Shown: positions 1-7,365 of the stretch, piece by piece
How the letters are laid out: every line of letters begins with the position of its first letter
Numbering within the stretch: position 1 is the first letter of the stretch
Origin: an uncultured Bacilli bacterium
GTDB taxonomy: Bacteria > Bacillota_I > Bacilli_A > RF39 > UBA660
Length of the DNA: 9,566 bases
Direction of reading: 5' to 3'
Assembly: GCA_934132915.1 (NCBI GenBank)
Contig: CAKPAK010000053.1
Location: 1 to 9,566, forward strand
Notes under the pieces: model-generated
What the model saw: only the letters and a program-made list of their open reading frames with translations
Told to the model about the DNA's origin: nothing
Database searches by the model: none
Program-made: the position numbers and the translations under genes

Positions 1-34
1 CTATCTTTTTAAAAAAATTATCACTAAATGCCAT
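1..34 (-). CDS. 5' end of an unidentified gene, cut by the left edge
   Basis: An ATG at 34 opens a frame that runs off the left edge after 11 codons (MAFSDNFFKKI). It follows a strong ribosome site, AGGAGG at 40-45, with five bases of spacing, and a TATAAT box at 51-56. It also lies after the ABC exporter's terminator, as a new transcription unit would. Eleven residues cannot identify a protein. The FFxKI pattern near the start resembles the small sporulation protein SpoVIF as I remember it, but that is only a hint. Confidence 0.6.
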   Translation of the reverse strand, partial: MAFSDNFFKKI

Positions 35-50
35 AATAACCTCCTACTCT

Positions 51-56
51 ATTATA
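51..56 (-). promoter_or_regulatory. Possible -10 box for the left-edge gene
   Basis: TATAAT reads on the minus strand, five bases before AGGAGG. I see no convincing -35 hexamer 16-18 bases upstream. If it is used, the transcript would begin close to or within the ribosome site. Confidence 0.35.
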
Positions 57-106
57 TGTGAGAATAGAAATAAACTACTTAATTTTAAAAATAAAATAGC
101 ATCTAC

Positions 107-146
107 AAAAAAGCTAGCATATAAAGAACATTATGCTAACTTTTTT
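107..146 (-). terminator. Intrinsic terminator after the ABC exporter
   Basis: The arms at 132-146 and 107-121 form a 15-bp stem with one G-U wobble around a 10-base loop. On the minus strand the right arm ends in six T. The hairpin begins within the exporter's stop codon. Because it starts with A6 and ends with T6 it could work in both directions, although no plus-strand gene is seen. Confidence 0.8.
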
Positions 147-1875
147 ATTCATCTTTTTTTATTTCACTTTCATATAACTTTTGATAACTAGGACAATTTT
201 TTAATAATTCATGATGCGTTCCTTGAGCAATGATTTTTCCATCCTCTAAATAAAGAATTCTATCAGCATGAATAATTGTGGATAAGCGGTGAGCGATAAT
301 TAAAATCGTATACTCATTTTTCATATTTTCAATTGCACGTTGAATTTTTTCTTGTGTTTCATTATCCAAAGCACTTGTTGCTTCATCAAATAATATAATT
401 TCTGTCTTTTGCACTAATGCTCTAGCGATCGCTAATCTTTGCTTTTGACCACCAGATAAATTAACGCCACCTTCTCCAATAATTGTATCGTATCCATCAG
501 GTAACTCTTGAATAAAATCATCAAGACAAGCAATTTTACATGCATTATACATTTCTTCATCACTTAAATTATTTTTAACCAATTTAAGATTATCTCGAAT
601 ACTCATATTAAAAATATAAGGATTTTGTGAAATAATAGTAATATTTCCACGAATACTATCTTTATCTAATTCATTAATATTAACTCCATCAATAGCAATC
701 TTTCCTTGGTTAACATCGTACATCTTACATAAAAGATTAAAAATAGTTGTCTTACCAGCCCCACTTTTTCCAACAAAAGCAACTGTTTCATTAGGCTTTA
801 CCTCAAATGTTAAATCTTTTAATACTTCTTTTTCTTTATACTTAAAGAAAACATGCTCAAAAGTAAAATGCCCCTCTACTTTATCTAAATGCTTTTCTCC
901 AAATTGTTCCTTTTTAAATTTTTCTCCATCTATTACTTCTCTTACTCTTTCACAGGATAAATTAAAATCTTTAATATATTCCAATAAATCTCCAAGCAAA
1001 TAAGTAGATCCACCAACATTACCAACATAGTTATATAAAACCATCGCAATCGATATAGAAATCACTTTATCTTTAATTAAAAAAGCAAGAAGAATAATCA
1101 ATAAAAGAAAACTAATATCAGTAAACCAAAAACTAAAAACTCGGTAATTCCAACTTACATTCTGCATTCTTATTCTTTTTTCATTAAAATCTTTGATTCG
1201 ATAATTCATTTCTTTCATAAAATCATTTTCACTATTTAGCATTTTAATATCTCTAGCACCACGAACCAACTCTCCAACAAAACTAGAAACACTATCTTTA
1301 GCTTTCCTTGATAATTTATCGTCTTTTTTTCTTCTATTTGCTCTTGCCCTTTCAATAAGATAGCGAATAATTAAAATAATTAATGTAAAAAGAAAAACAA
1401 TCTTATTAACAATAAAAATAGCGATCAATATTCCAATATATTTTACTAAGGAAGAAAACATAGATACTAAATGATTAAATACATCAGCAAGTTTATCCGT
1501 ATCTCCTGTCATTCTTTGGATAAATACACCACTACCATGCTCATCTAAAGAATTATTTTCTAATTTTAAGATATTTTTTCCTAAATCCATCCCAATTATT
1601 TCAAGCGTATGATGGTAAACAACAACAGAAAGTCTTCGGGATAAAAAATCAAATAAATCATAAAGAACTTCATTAACCGTTAAACAAATTGCCATAAATA
1701 TTAATCCTTCAAAATGATTAGCCGTCAATTCAATAATAATTTTTGCATCAATCATAGGAATTAAAATACTAAAAATTACATTAAATAAATTTGCTATTCC
1801 AAATAAAATAATTCTTCCCTTCTCTTTCTTCGCATACTTCCAAGTAAATTTTAAACTTTGTATAAATTCTTTCAT
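145..1875 (-). CDS. ABC exporter half-transporter (MdlB/MsbA type)
   Basis: The 576-residue protein is a membrane domain fused to an ATPase domain, the layout of type IV ABC exporters that work as dimers. About six hydrophobic helices fall between residues 22 and 290 (roughly 22-48, 57-78, 137-157, 158-175, 249-268, 270-290). The ATPase part carries Walker A GKSGAGKTT (369-377), Q-loop Gln417, signature LSGGQ (473-477), Walker B ILFDEAT (494-500) with catalytic Glu498, D-loop SALD (501-504) and switch His529. All catalytic residues are present, so a homodimer is possible. No partner half-transporter is adjacent, and the substrate (lipid, peptide or drug) cannot be read from the sequence. The ATG follows an AGAGGTGA ribosome site. 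I see no clear promoter in the 84 bases between it and der, but der has its own terminator there, so the gene is probably transcribed separately. Confidence 0.93.
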   Translation of the reverse strand: MKEFIQSLKFTWKYAKKEKGRIILFGIANLFNVIFSILIPMIDAKIIIELTANHFEGLIFMAICLTVNEVLYDLFDFLSRRLSVVVYHHTLEIIGMDLGKNILKLENNSLDEHGSGVFIQRMTGDTDKLADVFNHLVSMFSSLVKYIGILIAIFIVNKIVFLFTLIILIIRYLIERARANRRKKDDKLSRKAKDSVSSFVGELVRGARDIKMLNSENDFMKEMNYRIKDFNEKRIRMQNVSWNYRVFSFWFTDISFLLLIILLAFLIKDKVISISIAMVLYNYVGNVGGSTYLLGDLLEYIKDFNLSCERVREVIDGEKFKKEQFGEKHLDKVEGHFTFEHVFFKYKEKEVLKDLTFEVKPNETVAFVGKSGAGKTTIFNLLCKMYDVNQGKIAIDGVNINELDKDSIRGNITIISQNPYIFNMSIRDNLKLVKNNLSDEEMYNACKIACLDDFIQELPDGYDTIIGEGGVNLSGGQKQRLAIARALVQKTEIILFDEATSALDNETQEKIQRAIENMKNEYTILIIAHRLSTIIHADRILYLEDGKIIAQGTHHELLKNCPSYQKLYESEIKKDE

Positions 1876-1930
1876 TTCTTTTCACCTCTATTTCTAAAAT
1901 ACTTCCTCAGCTATTTTCTAAATAACAAGA

Positions 1931-1956
1931 AAAAACTAGATAAAATAAATTATCTA
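1931..1956 (-). terminator. Likely intrinsic terminator after der
   Basis: Arms 1950-1956 and 1937-1943 (TAGATAA/TTATCTA) form a 7-bp AT-rich stem with a 6-base loop. G and a T5 run (six T counting the base at 1930) follow on the minus strand. It begins a few bases after the der stop codon. The stem is weak, but the T-tract and position fit the end of the engB-der unit. Confidence 0.55.
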
Positions 1957-1959
1957 TGT

Positions 1960-3276
1960 TTAATAATCTTCATTTTTATTCTTAAATTGTATTACAATTG
2001 GTGTTCCTTCTAAATCAAAATTCTCTCTCAATTTATTTTCTAAATATCTTTCATAAGAAAAATGTACTAATCCTTTACTATTAACGTGTAAAGTAAATTT
2101 AGGAGGTCTTGTCCCAGATTGATTAGCAAAATAAATTTTTAATCGCTTTCCTTTATAAGAAGGTGGTTGATTAAGAAGTACTGCTTCACGTATTACTTCA
2201 TTTAAAACACTCGTTTTAATTTCTAGGGTTGAATTTTTATAAACTTTAAGAATCTCAGGCATTAAAGTATGAATTCTTTTCTTAGTTAAAGCTGAAACAA
2301 ATACGATAGGAACATAAGATAAAAATTGAAATTCATTTCTCATTAAAGTAGTAAAACTTTTAATATCATTTTTATCATTTACAGTATCCCATTTATTAAC
2401 AACCAAAACAAGTGGTTTTCCAGCCTCTAGGGCATAACTAGCAATATGTTTATCATGCTCAATAATTCCTTCTTCAGCATTAATGACAATACAACAAACA
2501 TCGCTTCTTTCAATAGCTTTCATACTTCGAATAACACTATACTTTTCAATACTCTCATAAACTTTTCCCTTTTTACGAAGTCCAGCAGTATCAATTACAA
2601 CATAGTCTTTTCCCTCATAACGAAATTCTGTATCTACAGCATCCCTAGTTGTTCCAGCAACATTGCTAACAATTGCCTTTTCTTCATTAAGAAGAGCATT
2701 TACTAAACTACTTTTCCCAACATTAGGTCTTCCAATAAAACAGAATTTAATCTTGCCTTCACTATATTCAATTTCAGGAATAGGTTTGAAATCTTGGACA
2801 ACTTTATCTAATAATTCTTGGAAGCCAATATTATGCTCTCCACTTACTCCGATAACATTTTCAAATCCAAGTTCATAGAATTGATAAATATTTTCCATTC
2901 TATTTTCATTATCGATTTTATTCACAGCAACTACGACATCCTTACCACTTTTTCGAAGCATATCTCGAATCACATAATCATTCTTGGTAATATCTTCTTT
3001 ACCATCTACAACAAAAATAATAACATCAGCTTCATCTATTGCAATACTAGCCTGCATTCTAATTTCATCATTAAAAGTATCGTCTCCAACATCAATACCA
3101 CCAGTATCAATCAAATGAAAAGAATAATCTAAATATTTAGCATCTCCATAAATTCGATCTCTTGTAACACCAGGGGTATCTTCAATAATAGAAATCTTTT
3201 TTCCAACTAACCGATTAAAAATAGTACTCTTTCCAACATTAGGTCTTCCAACTAAACAAACCGTAGGCATTCTCAT
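1960..3276 (-). CDS. der: Der (EngA), tandem-domain ribosome assembly GTPase
   Basis: The 438-residue protein has two consecutive GTPase domains and a C-terminal KH-like domain, an arrangement unique to Der, at the usual length (B. subtilis about 436). Domain 1 has GRPNVGKST (10-18), DTGG (57-60) and NKID (119-122). Domain 2 has GRPNVGKSS (182-190), DTAG (229-232) and NKWD (294-297). The C-terminal domain from about 350 holds the conserved RPPKF (390-394). Der is an essential GTPase of 50S subunit assembly. The start at 3276 is chosen because GGTGA lies six bases before it; a second ATG at 3270 is the alternative and would leave the canonical MPTV start. It is the last gene of the engB unit, 16 bases after the unknown gene at 3293-3715, and its ribosome site lies in that gap. 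Open frames on the other strand inside it are shadows. Confidence 0.97.
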   Translation of the reverse strand: MRMPTVCLVGRPNVGKSTIFNRLVGKKISIIEDTPGVTRDRIYGDAKYLDYSFHLIDTGGIDVGDDTFNDEIRMQASIAIDEADVIIFVVDGKEDITKNDYVIRDMLRKSGKDVVVAVNKIDNENRMENIYQFYELGFENVIGVSGEHNIGFQELLDKVVQDFKPIPEIEYSEGKIKFCFIGRPNVGKSSLVNALLNEEKAIVSNVAGTTRDAVDTEFRYEGKDYVVIDTAGLRKKGKVYESIEKYSVIRSMKAIERSDVCCIVINAEEGIIEHDKHIASYALEAGKPLVLVVNKWDTVNDKNDIKSFTTLMRNEFQFLSYVPIVFVSALTKKRIHTLMPEILKVYKNSTLEIKTSVLNEVIREAVLLNQPPSYKGKRLKIYFANQSGTRPPKFTLHVNSKGLVHFSYERYLENKLRENFDLEGTPIVIQFKNKNEDY

Positions 3277-3292
3277 ATATCGTCACCACTTT

Positions 3293-3715
3293 CTATAAAT
3301 GTATTCCTTTTTCCATAATCTCTATACATTCACTATCTTTATATATAATAGGACTATCTCTCATTTTATCATAAGTTCTATAGTATTTACCCCGATAGTA
3401 ATAAATATCTTTTAATATATCAATATCATTCTCCTCTATCTCTACTAAAAAAACAGAATCTAAATGAAAATGAATTCTTAAATCTATCTCCTCAAAGTAA
3501 TCATAAACCTCTCTTAATTCAATAATCATTCCATATAATCTATCAAAATAAACATCAGCCTCAATTAACCCATGAATAGAATATCTCTTTAGTAATTTTT
3601 TTAAAATTCCTTGAAATAACTGTTCAATACAAGACTTATCAAAAGCATCAAAATCCCCTAATTTTTCTTTAAAAACCTTAACGATATAATAGTCATCTAA
3701 CTTTTGAATTATCAT
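3293..3715 (-). CDS. Unknown 140-residue protein between engB and der
   Basis: I do not recognise this family. The protein is soluble in appearance: no signal peptide and no membrane segment. It is unusually tyrosine-rich (14 of 140, with YYYRGKYYRTY at 105-115). By eye it looks alpha/beta: a strand pair near 1-15, a helix at 23-44, strands at 47-68 and 78-93, then a short helix and a Tyr/Arg-rich strand. No catalytic motif stands out. It has a good ribosome site (AGGTGA, seven bases before the ATG at 3715), begins 45 bases after engB and ends 16 bases before der, so it is almost certainly co-transcribed with both. A role in ribosome assembly is inference from context only; it could equally be a passenger gene. 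Confidence 0.85.
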   Translation of the reverse strand: MIIQKLDDYYIVKVFKEKLGDFDAFDKSCIEQLFQGILKKLLKRYSIHGLIEADVYFDRLYGMIIELREVYDYFEEIDLRIHFHLDSVFLVEIEENDIDILKDIYYYRGKYYRTYDKMRDSPIIYKDSECIEIMEKGIHL

Positions 3716-3760
3716 TCATCTTCACCTGATGTAATGTATTCTAAAATAAAAATTAGGTGC

Positions 3761-4348
3761 CTAAGACTGAATTAAATCTAAAATTTTATCATGAACTTCT
3801 TGTTTTCCAGTTTTACTAACAGACGAGAATAAAATAAAGCCATCATCATCTATCATTTTTAATGTATCACGAATAATTTTTTTATTCTTCTCATAACTAT
3901 TCTTGCTAACTTTATCACTTTTTGTTGCAATAATCGTAACAGGAATATGATAGTACTTTAAATACTCATACATCAGTACATCATCATTTGTAGGTTTATG
4001 CCGAAAATCTACTAGCATAAAAACAGATTTTAACATCTTTCTTTCCTTCAAGTAATCTTCTATAATTAAACCAAATTTATTCTTTAAATTCTTACTTACC
4101 CTTGCAAAGCCATATCCAGGAACATCCACTAAATAAAAACTTTCATTAATAAAGTAAAAATTAAGTGTTTGTGTTTTCCCAGGAATAGAACTAATTCTAG
4201 CTAAACTCTTTCGATTAACAAGAGTATTAATAAAACTACTCTTTCCTACATTACTTCTACCAACAAGGAGAAATTCAGGATACTTTTCTTCTGGATATTG
4301 GCTCCTTCTAACTGCAGAAGTAGTAAATTCTACACTTGTAATTTTCAT
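3761..4348 (-). CDS. engB: EngB (YihA/YsxC), ribosome assembly GTPase
   Basis: From the ATG at 4348 the protein has 195 residues, the length of B. subtilis YsxC, and starts like it (MKITSVEF, then a QYP motif). It has a single GTPase domain: G1 GRSNVGKSS (30-38), the family motif PGKTQTLNFY (56-65), G3 DVPGYGFA (75-82), G4 TKSDK (142-146) and a G5 Ser-rich loop near 175-181. EngB is an essential GTPase for late 50S assembly. The frame stays open to a GTG at 4372, but GGAGG lies inside that extension and the predicted transcription start (about 4368) falls after the GTG, so the longer form is rejected. The spacing from GGAGG to the ATG is long (12 bases). It heads a unit with the unknown gene and der. 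Confidence 0.96.
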   Translation of the reverse strand: MKITSVEFTTSAVRRSQYPEEKYPEFLLVGRSNVGKSSFINTLVNRKSLARISSIPGKTQTLNFYFINESFYLVDVPGYGFARVSKNLKNKFGLIIEDYLKERKMLKSVFMLVDFRHKPTNDDVLMYEYLKYYHIPVTIIATKSDKVSKNSYEKNKKIIRDTLKMIDDDGFILFSSVSKTGKQEVHDKILDLIQS

Positions 4349-4360
4349 AAATATACTTTT

Positions 4361-4365
4361 CCTCC
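4361..4365 (-). promoter_or_regulatory. Ribosome binding site deciding the engB start
   Basis: GGAGG on the minus strand lies 12 bases before the ATG at 4348 and inside the frame of the upstream GTG (4372), which it therefore cannot serve. The spacing is longer than usual, but no better in-frame start lies between. Confidence 0.7.
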
Positions 4366-4374
4366 AACGCACCC

Positions 4375-4403
4375 ATTATATCAAAAAATAACAAATTAAG
4401 CAA
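4375..4403 (-). promoter_or_regulatory. SigA-type promoter of the engB-der unit
   Basis: On the minus strand the -35 TTGCTT (4398-4403) is followed by exactly 17 bases and then TATAAT (4375-4380) preceded by TGA, forming an extended -10 (TGNTATAAT). The start of transcription would be near 4368, giving a leader of about 20 bases before the engB ATG. This is the best-formed promoter in the window. Confidence 0.75.
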
Positions 4404-4431
4404 ATTTCTGCCCTTGTCTTCATTTTATAAG

Positions 4432-4486
4432 AGAAAAATACTTATCCAAACTTCTCTATATCATAAGAAAAAACGAAATAAGTATT
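4432..4486 (-). terminator. Possible terminator after the pentapeptide gene
   Basis: AATACTTAT (4478-4486) begins directly after the stop codon and pairs perfectly with ATAAGTATT (4437-4445). Together with the bases just after the stem this gives a TTTTT run. The 32-base loop holds a weaker inner pairing (TTCT with AGAA). The long loop lowers confidence, but its place between this stop and the engB promoter fits. Confidence 0.45.
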
Positions 4487-5116
4487 CTATTCCTTAATTA
4501 TTATTCCAAGTAAATTCACTAACATTAAAGCCTGCCTTTCATTAACAATCATTCCTTTAATATCATTAGCATTTACCATCATATCAGAAACATCACAAGA
4601 ACTAAAATCAATATTCTTTAAAGAAGTGTTTAAAAATTCACATCCCCGAAAGTTCACTCCATTAAAAGTTACATTCTTCAGTGTAGTACTTACAAATCTA
4701 GCTTCTCTAAAAAGACTACCTCTAACTTCTAAAACATCTACTTTACTATCAGAAAAATTAATATAATCACATTTACAATCATCAATTAAAACATCCTTAA
4801 CACTACTCATAATATAATTTGTACTTCCTAAATTACAATTCTTAAAACAAACTCGGTGGATACTTTTAGAAGAAAAATCAATTCCCATTAAATTACAATT
4901 TTCAAAAATACAATCAATAAAATCACAATTTCTAACTAGAATGTTTGAAAAATCTACATTCTTAAAATAACATCCATTAATTTCTAATTCTTCTAAATCG
5001 TGATTTAATTTTTTATCATGAATGAAAATATCGATTAAATTATCTTGATAATCAATATCACTTATAAAACTTTCTTTAATATTTTTTTCAAGTTTAGCCT
5101 CAGTTCTCTTTTTCAT
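4487..5116 (-). CDS. Pentapeptide-repeat protein, Qnr/MfpA-like architecture
   Basis: The 209-residue protein has a charged N-terminus (1-40) and then pentapeptide repeats. A hydrophobic centre residue (mostly F, L, I or V) recurs every five residues from Ile46 to Val191 without a break (F51, F56, V61, F66, F71, L76, F81 ...), about 30 repeats. Such proteins fold as a square right-handed beta-helix with 20 residues per turn, so this one has about seven turns. The C-terminus (G188, then QA at 195-196 and LGI at 203-205) resembles the helix through which Qnr and MfpA proteins dimerise. Those proteins mimic DNA and protect gyrase from quinolones, but many pentapeptide proteins have no known role, so function stays open. 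Eight of ten cysteines occupy the inward i-2 position. The ribosome site AGAGG precedes the ATG by five bases. It is flanked by terminators, so probably transcribed alone. Confidence 0.92.
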   Translation of the reverse strand: MKKRTEAKLEKNIKESFISDIDYQDNLIDIFIHDKKLNHDLEELEINGCYFKNVDFSNILVRNCDFIDCIFENCNLMGIDFSSKSIHRVCFKNCNLGSTNYIMSSVKDVLIDDCKCDYINFSDSKVDVLEVRGSLFREARFVSTTLKNVTFNGVNFRGCEFLNTSLKNIDFSSCDVSDMMVNANDIKGMIVNERQALMLVNLLGIIIKE

Positions 5117-5136
5117 CTCTACCTCTTTTCTTTTTT

Positions 5137-5142
5137 ATTATA
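5137..5142 (-). promoter_or_regulatory. Possible -10 box for the pentapeptide gene
   Basis: TATAAT lies just after the T-tract of the preceding terminator and about 20 bases before the ATG at 5116. A -35 would have to overlap the terminator stem, and no good hexamer is seen there at 16-18 bases. TTTGTC occurs at only 15. Confidence 0.4.
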
Positions 5143-5149
5143 AACCTCT

Positions 5150-5190
5150 AAAAAATAGACAAATTTAAAGTTAGAGTTTAAATTTGTCTA
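5150..5190 (-). terminator. Strong intrinsic terminator after the cysS-yugP unit
   Basis: Arms 5177-5190 and 5156-5169 (TAGACAAATTTAAA and its complement) form a perfect 14-bp stem around a 7-base loop, followed on the minus strand by six T (5150-5155). It lies 45 bases after the protease stop codon and separates this unit from the pentapeptide gene. Confidence 0.87.
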
Positions 5191-5235
5191 AATAATTTAC
5201 TTCCCAATATCACTAATACAACTTTTTATAAAAAA

Positions 5236-5937
5236 TTAATCATCACTCCGTCTACTATTTAATATAATTAATAACATTCTAAGCATTTGCAATAAAGTAT
5301 TAGCAACAGATGCAACATAAGTCATTGCGGCTGAAAATAGCATCGATTTAACTCCACTAGTATCTTTTTGGTCCACTAGATTTAATTTAATCAATTCTTC
5401 CTTCGCTCTACGCGATGCATTGAATTCAACCGGTAAAGTAACTAACTGAAATACTAAAATTGTACATAATAAGAAAAGACCAATCATAGCAAGGTTAAAT
5501 GAACCAAAAATAAGGCCAATCACGACTACAAAATAGCCTAACTTTGAACAAATATTAACTGTTGGAATGATAGAATGCCTAATTCTTAAGAATTTATACC
5601 CTACCTTATCTTGGATAGCATGTCCACATTCATGGGCAGCAACGGCAATAGAAGCAATGCTGCTATCTTTATAAATATCTGTAGACAAATTAACGGTCTT
5701 ATCACTTGGGCTATAGTGGTCACTAAGAGTTCCCCCTACTTCCTTTATTTGCACATTCTCTAGTCCGTTCGCATCTAATATCTTTCTAGCAACTTCACGC
5801 CCCGTAATCCTCTTAGATGCATTAACTCTTTTATATTTACTATAACTTCCTTTAACGCCAATCTCCGCAATTAAAGTAATAATAAATCCAATCACTACTA
5901 AAATATACGTAGGATCATAATAATATCCATATCCCAT
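5236..5937 (-). CDS. yugP: YugP-type membrane zinc metallopeptidase
   Basis: From the ATG at 5937 the protein has 233 residues. The zincin motif HECGH (102-106) supplies His102, catalytic Glu103 and His106; Glu171 in the conserved LPVEFNASRRA stretch (168-178) is the likely third zinc ligand. Hydrophobic segments lie at about 9-27, 133-147 and 149-169, with a weaker one at 199-226, so it is a membrane protein of the neutral zinc metallopeptidase family that includes B. subtilis YugP. Its substrate is unknown. The frame is open to a GTG at 5946, but AGGTGA (5943-5948) lies five bases before the ATG and overlaps that GTG, and relatives start with a short YDPTYIL-type leader, so the ATG is preferred. 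It starts nine bases after the cysS stop, implying co-transcription and probably coupled translation. Confidence 0.92.
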   Translation of the reverse strand: MGYGYYYDPTYILVVIGFIITLIAEIGVKGSYSKYKRVNASKRITGREVARKILDANGLENVQIKEVGGTLSDHYSPSDKTVNLSTDIYKDSSIASIAVAAHECGHAIQDKVGYKFLRIRHSIIPTVNICSKLGYFVVVIGLIFGSFNLAMIGLFLLCTILVFQLVTLPVEFNASRRAKEELIKLNLVDQKDTSGVKSMLFSAAMTYVASVANTLLQMLRMLLIILNSRRSDD

Positions 5938-5942
5938 AACTA

Positions 5943-5948
5943 TCACCT
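5943..5948 (-). promoter_or_regulatory. Ribosome binding site of yugP overlapping the cysS stop
   Basis: AGGTGA lies five bases before the ATG at 5937 and shares bases with the TAG stop of cysS (5947-5949). A ribosome ending cysS would sit on the yugP initiation site, the usual layout of translational coupling. It also rules against the GTG at 5946. Confidence 0.75.
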
Positions 5949-7347
5949 ACTTTACTATCTCATATGTAGTACCTTCTCTGGTGTCTTTAATCATAATACC
6001 TTTATTCATTAACTCTTCCCTTATCTTATCTGCTTCTTCAAAATTCTTTTCTTTTTTATAAATTCTTCTCTTCTCTATCATTTTCTCAATATAATTCTTT
6101 AAGCTAACATCTATTGAAGTATTTTCTTCATCAAATAAATCAAGAGATAGTACCTTTTCAAAATCACAAATAATTTCTCTTTTTGTTCGATCGTTAATAG
6201 AATTATCTTTTAAGACATCATATAACAAAGTAATACAACTAGAAGTATTTAAGTCGTTTTCCAAATTATCCCCAAACTTATCATGATACTCCTGAAATTT
6301 AGTTTGATTAACATTACCATCATGAGATAATTTGTTAACTCTTCTTTTAAGTTTATCATACTCCCTAGAAGCACCATCTAATATCTCATAACTAAATGTT
6401 AAAGCATTATGATAGTAACTATTCAAACACAAATATCGATAAGCAAGAGGATTGTAGCCCTTCTCTATCAATAAATCAACAGTGAGAAATTCTCCCTTAC
6501 TTTTACTCATCTTACCATTCTTATCATTTAAAAAGCCAAAATGAACCCAATAATTACACCACTTATGACCTAAATAAGCTTCACTTTGAGCAATCTCATT
6601 CGTGTGATGAGGAAATATAGCATCTTCAGCCCCACAATGAATATCCAAGTATTCTCCTAAATATTTAATACTAATACCAGAACACTCAATATGCCATCCA
6701 GGATAACCTCTTCCCCAAGGACTATCCCATTGCATTTCTTGATTATTAAACTTAGAATTGGTAAACCATAAGCCAAAATCAAAAGGATTTCTCTTAGAAG
6801 TATCTTCCTTAATATCTTCACGAACAGCTACCATTAAATCATCAGCATTTCTACCAGATAAATGATAATAATCTTGATAACGAGAAGTATCATAATAAAC
6901 ATTCCCATCACTAATATAAGCATAGCCTTTTTCTAATAATTTAGAAATAATCTTAATATATTCATCAATATTATCCGTAGCGGGACTAACAATACTAGGC
7001 CATTTAATATTTAACCTTTCACAATCTTTCTTAAAACAATCTGTATAATACCTAGCAACTTCCCAAGAACTTTTATGTTCTCTTTTTGCGGCCATCAACA
7101 TCTTATCTTCACCAGTATCTCCATCACCAACTAGATGTCCAACATCAGTAATATTCATAACCCTAGTAACATCATAACCTAAATACTTCAAAGATTTTTC
7201 TAAAATATCTTCAGAAATATATGTCCTCAAGTTTCCAATATGCGCATAATGATAAACCGTAGGCCCACAAGTATACATCTTAACCTTTTTCCCATCTCTA
7301 GGGATAAAGTCTTCTACTTTTTTATTTAAAGTATTATATAATTTCAT
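5947..7347 (-). CDS. cysS: Cysteinyl-tRNA synthetase
   Basis: It charges tRNA-Cys with cysteine in the cytoplasm. From the ATG at 7347 it has 466 residues, the typical bacterial length, and begins in the family way (MKLYNTL). The class I Rossmann motif is HIGN (36-39) and the second signature is KMSKS (279-283). The zinc site that selects cysteine is visible: Cys27 (TCGPTVY), Cys222 (WHIECS), His247 and Glu251 (FPHHTNE). The C-terminal helical region ends with the EADKIREEL motif near 440-455. The frame is open 21 codons further up, to 7410, but that region contains the ribosome site and the preceding terminator hairpin, so it is not coding. Of two adjacent ATGs (7350, 7347) the second has the better spacing from GGAGG. 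I see no T-box leader: only about 115 bases separate it from the upstream gene. Confidence 0.97.
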   Translation of the reverse strand: MKLYNTLNKKVEDFIPRDGKKVKMYTCGPTVYHYAHIGNLRTYISEDILEKSLKYLGYDVTRVMNITDVGHLVGDGDTGEDKMLMAAKREHKSSWEVARYYTDCFKKDCERLNIKWPSIVSPATDNIDEYIKIISKLLEKGYAYISDGNVYYDTSRYQDYYHLSGRNADDLMVAVREDIKEDTSKRNPFDFGLWFTNSKFNNQEMQWDSPWGRGYPGWHIECSGISIKYLGEYLDIHCGAEDAIFPHHTNEIAQSEAYLGHKWCNYWVHFGFLNDKNGKMSKSKGEFLTVDLLIEKGYNPLAYRYLCLNSYYHNALTFSYEILDGASREYDKLKRRVNKLSHDGNVNQTKFQEYHDKFGDNLENDLNTSSCITLLYDVLKDNSINDRTKREIICDFEKVLSLDLFDEENTSIDVSLKNYIEKMIEKRRIYKKEKNFEEADKIREELMNKGIMIKDTREGTTYEIVK

Positions 7348-7353
7348 CATACT

Positions 7354-7359
7354 ACCTCC
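7354..7359 (-). promoter_or_regulatory. Ribosome binding site deciding the cysS start
   Basis: GGAGGT on the minus strand lies six to seven bases before the ATG at 7347 and three to four before the ATG at 7350. It lies within the longer open frame, which shows the extension to 7410 is not translated. Confidence 0.85.
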
Positions 7360-7365
7360 TAGTAT

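Noticed and set aside
2446..3132. Three plus-strand open frames (2446-2706, 2663-2878, 2818-3132)
   Set aside because: They lie antisense inside der, overlap each other in different frames, have no ribosome sites and encode low-complexity Ser/Asn/Ile-rich products.
3753..3764. Palindrome TTAGGTGCCTAA at the engB stop followed by T-rich sequence as a terminator
   Set aside because: A 5-bp stem with a two-base loop is too small, and the downstream genes clearly belong to the same unit.
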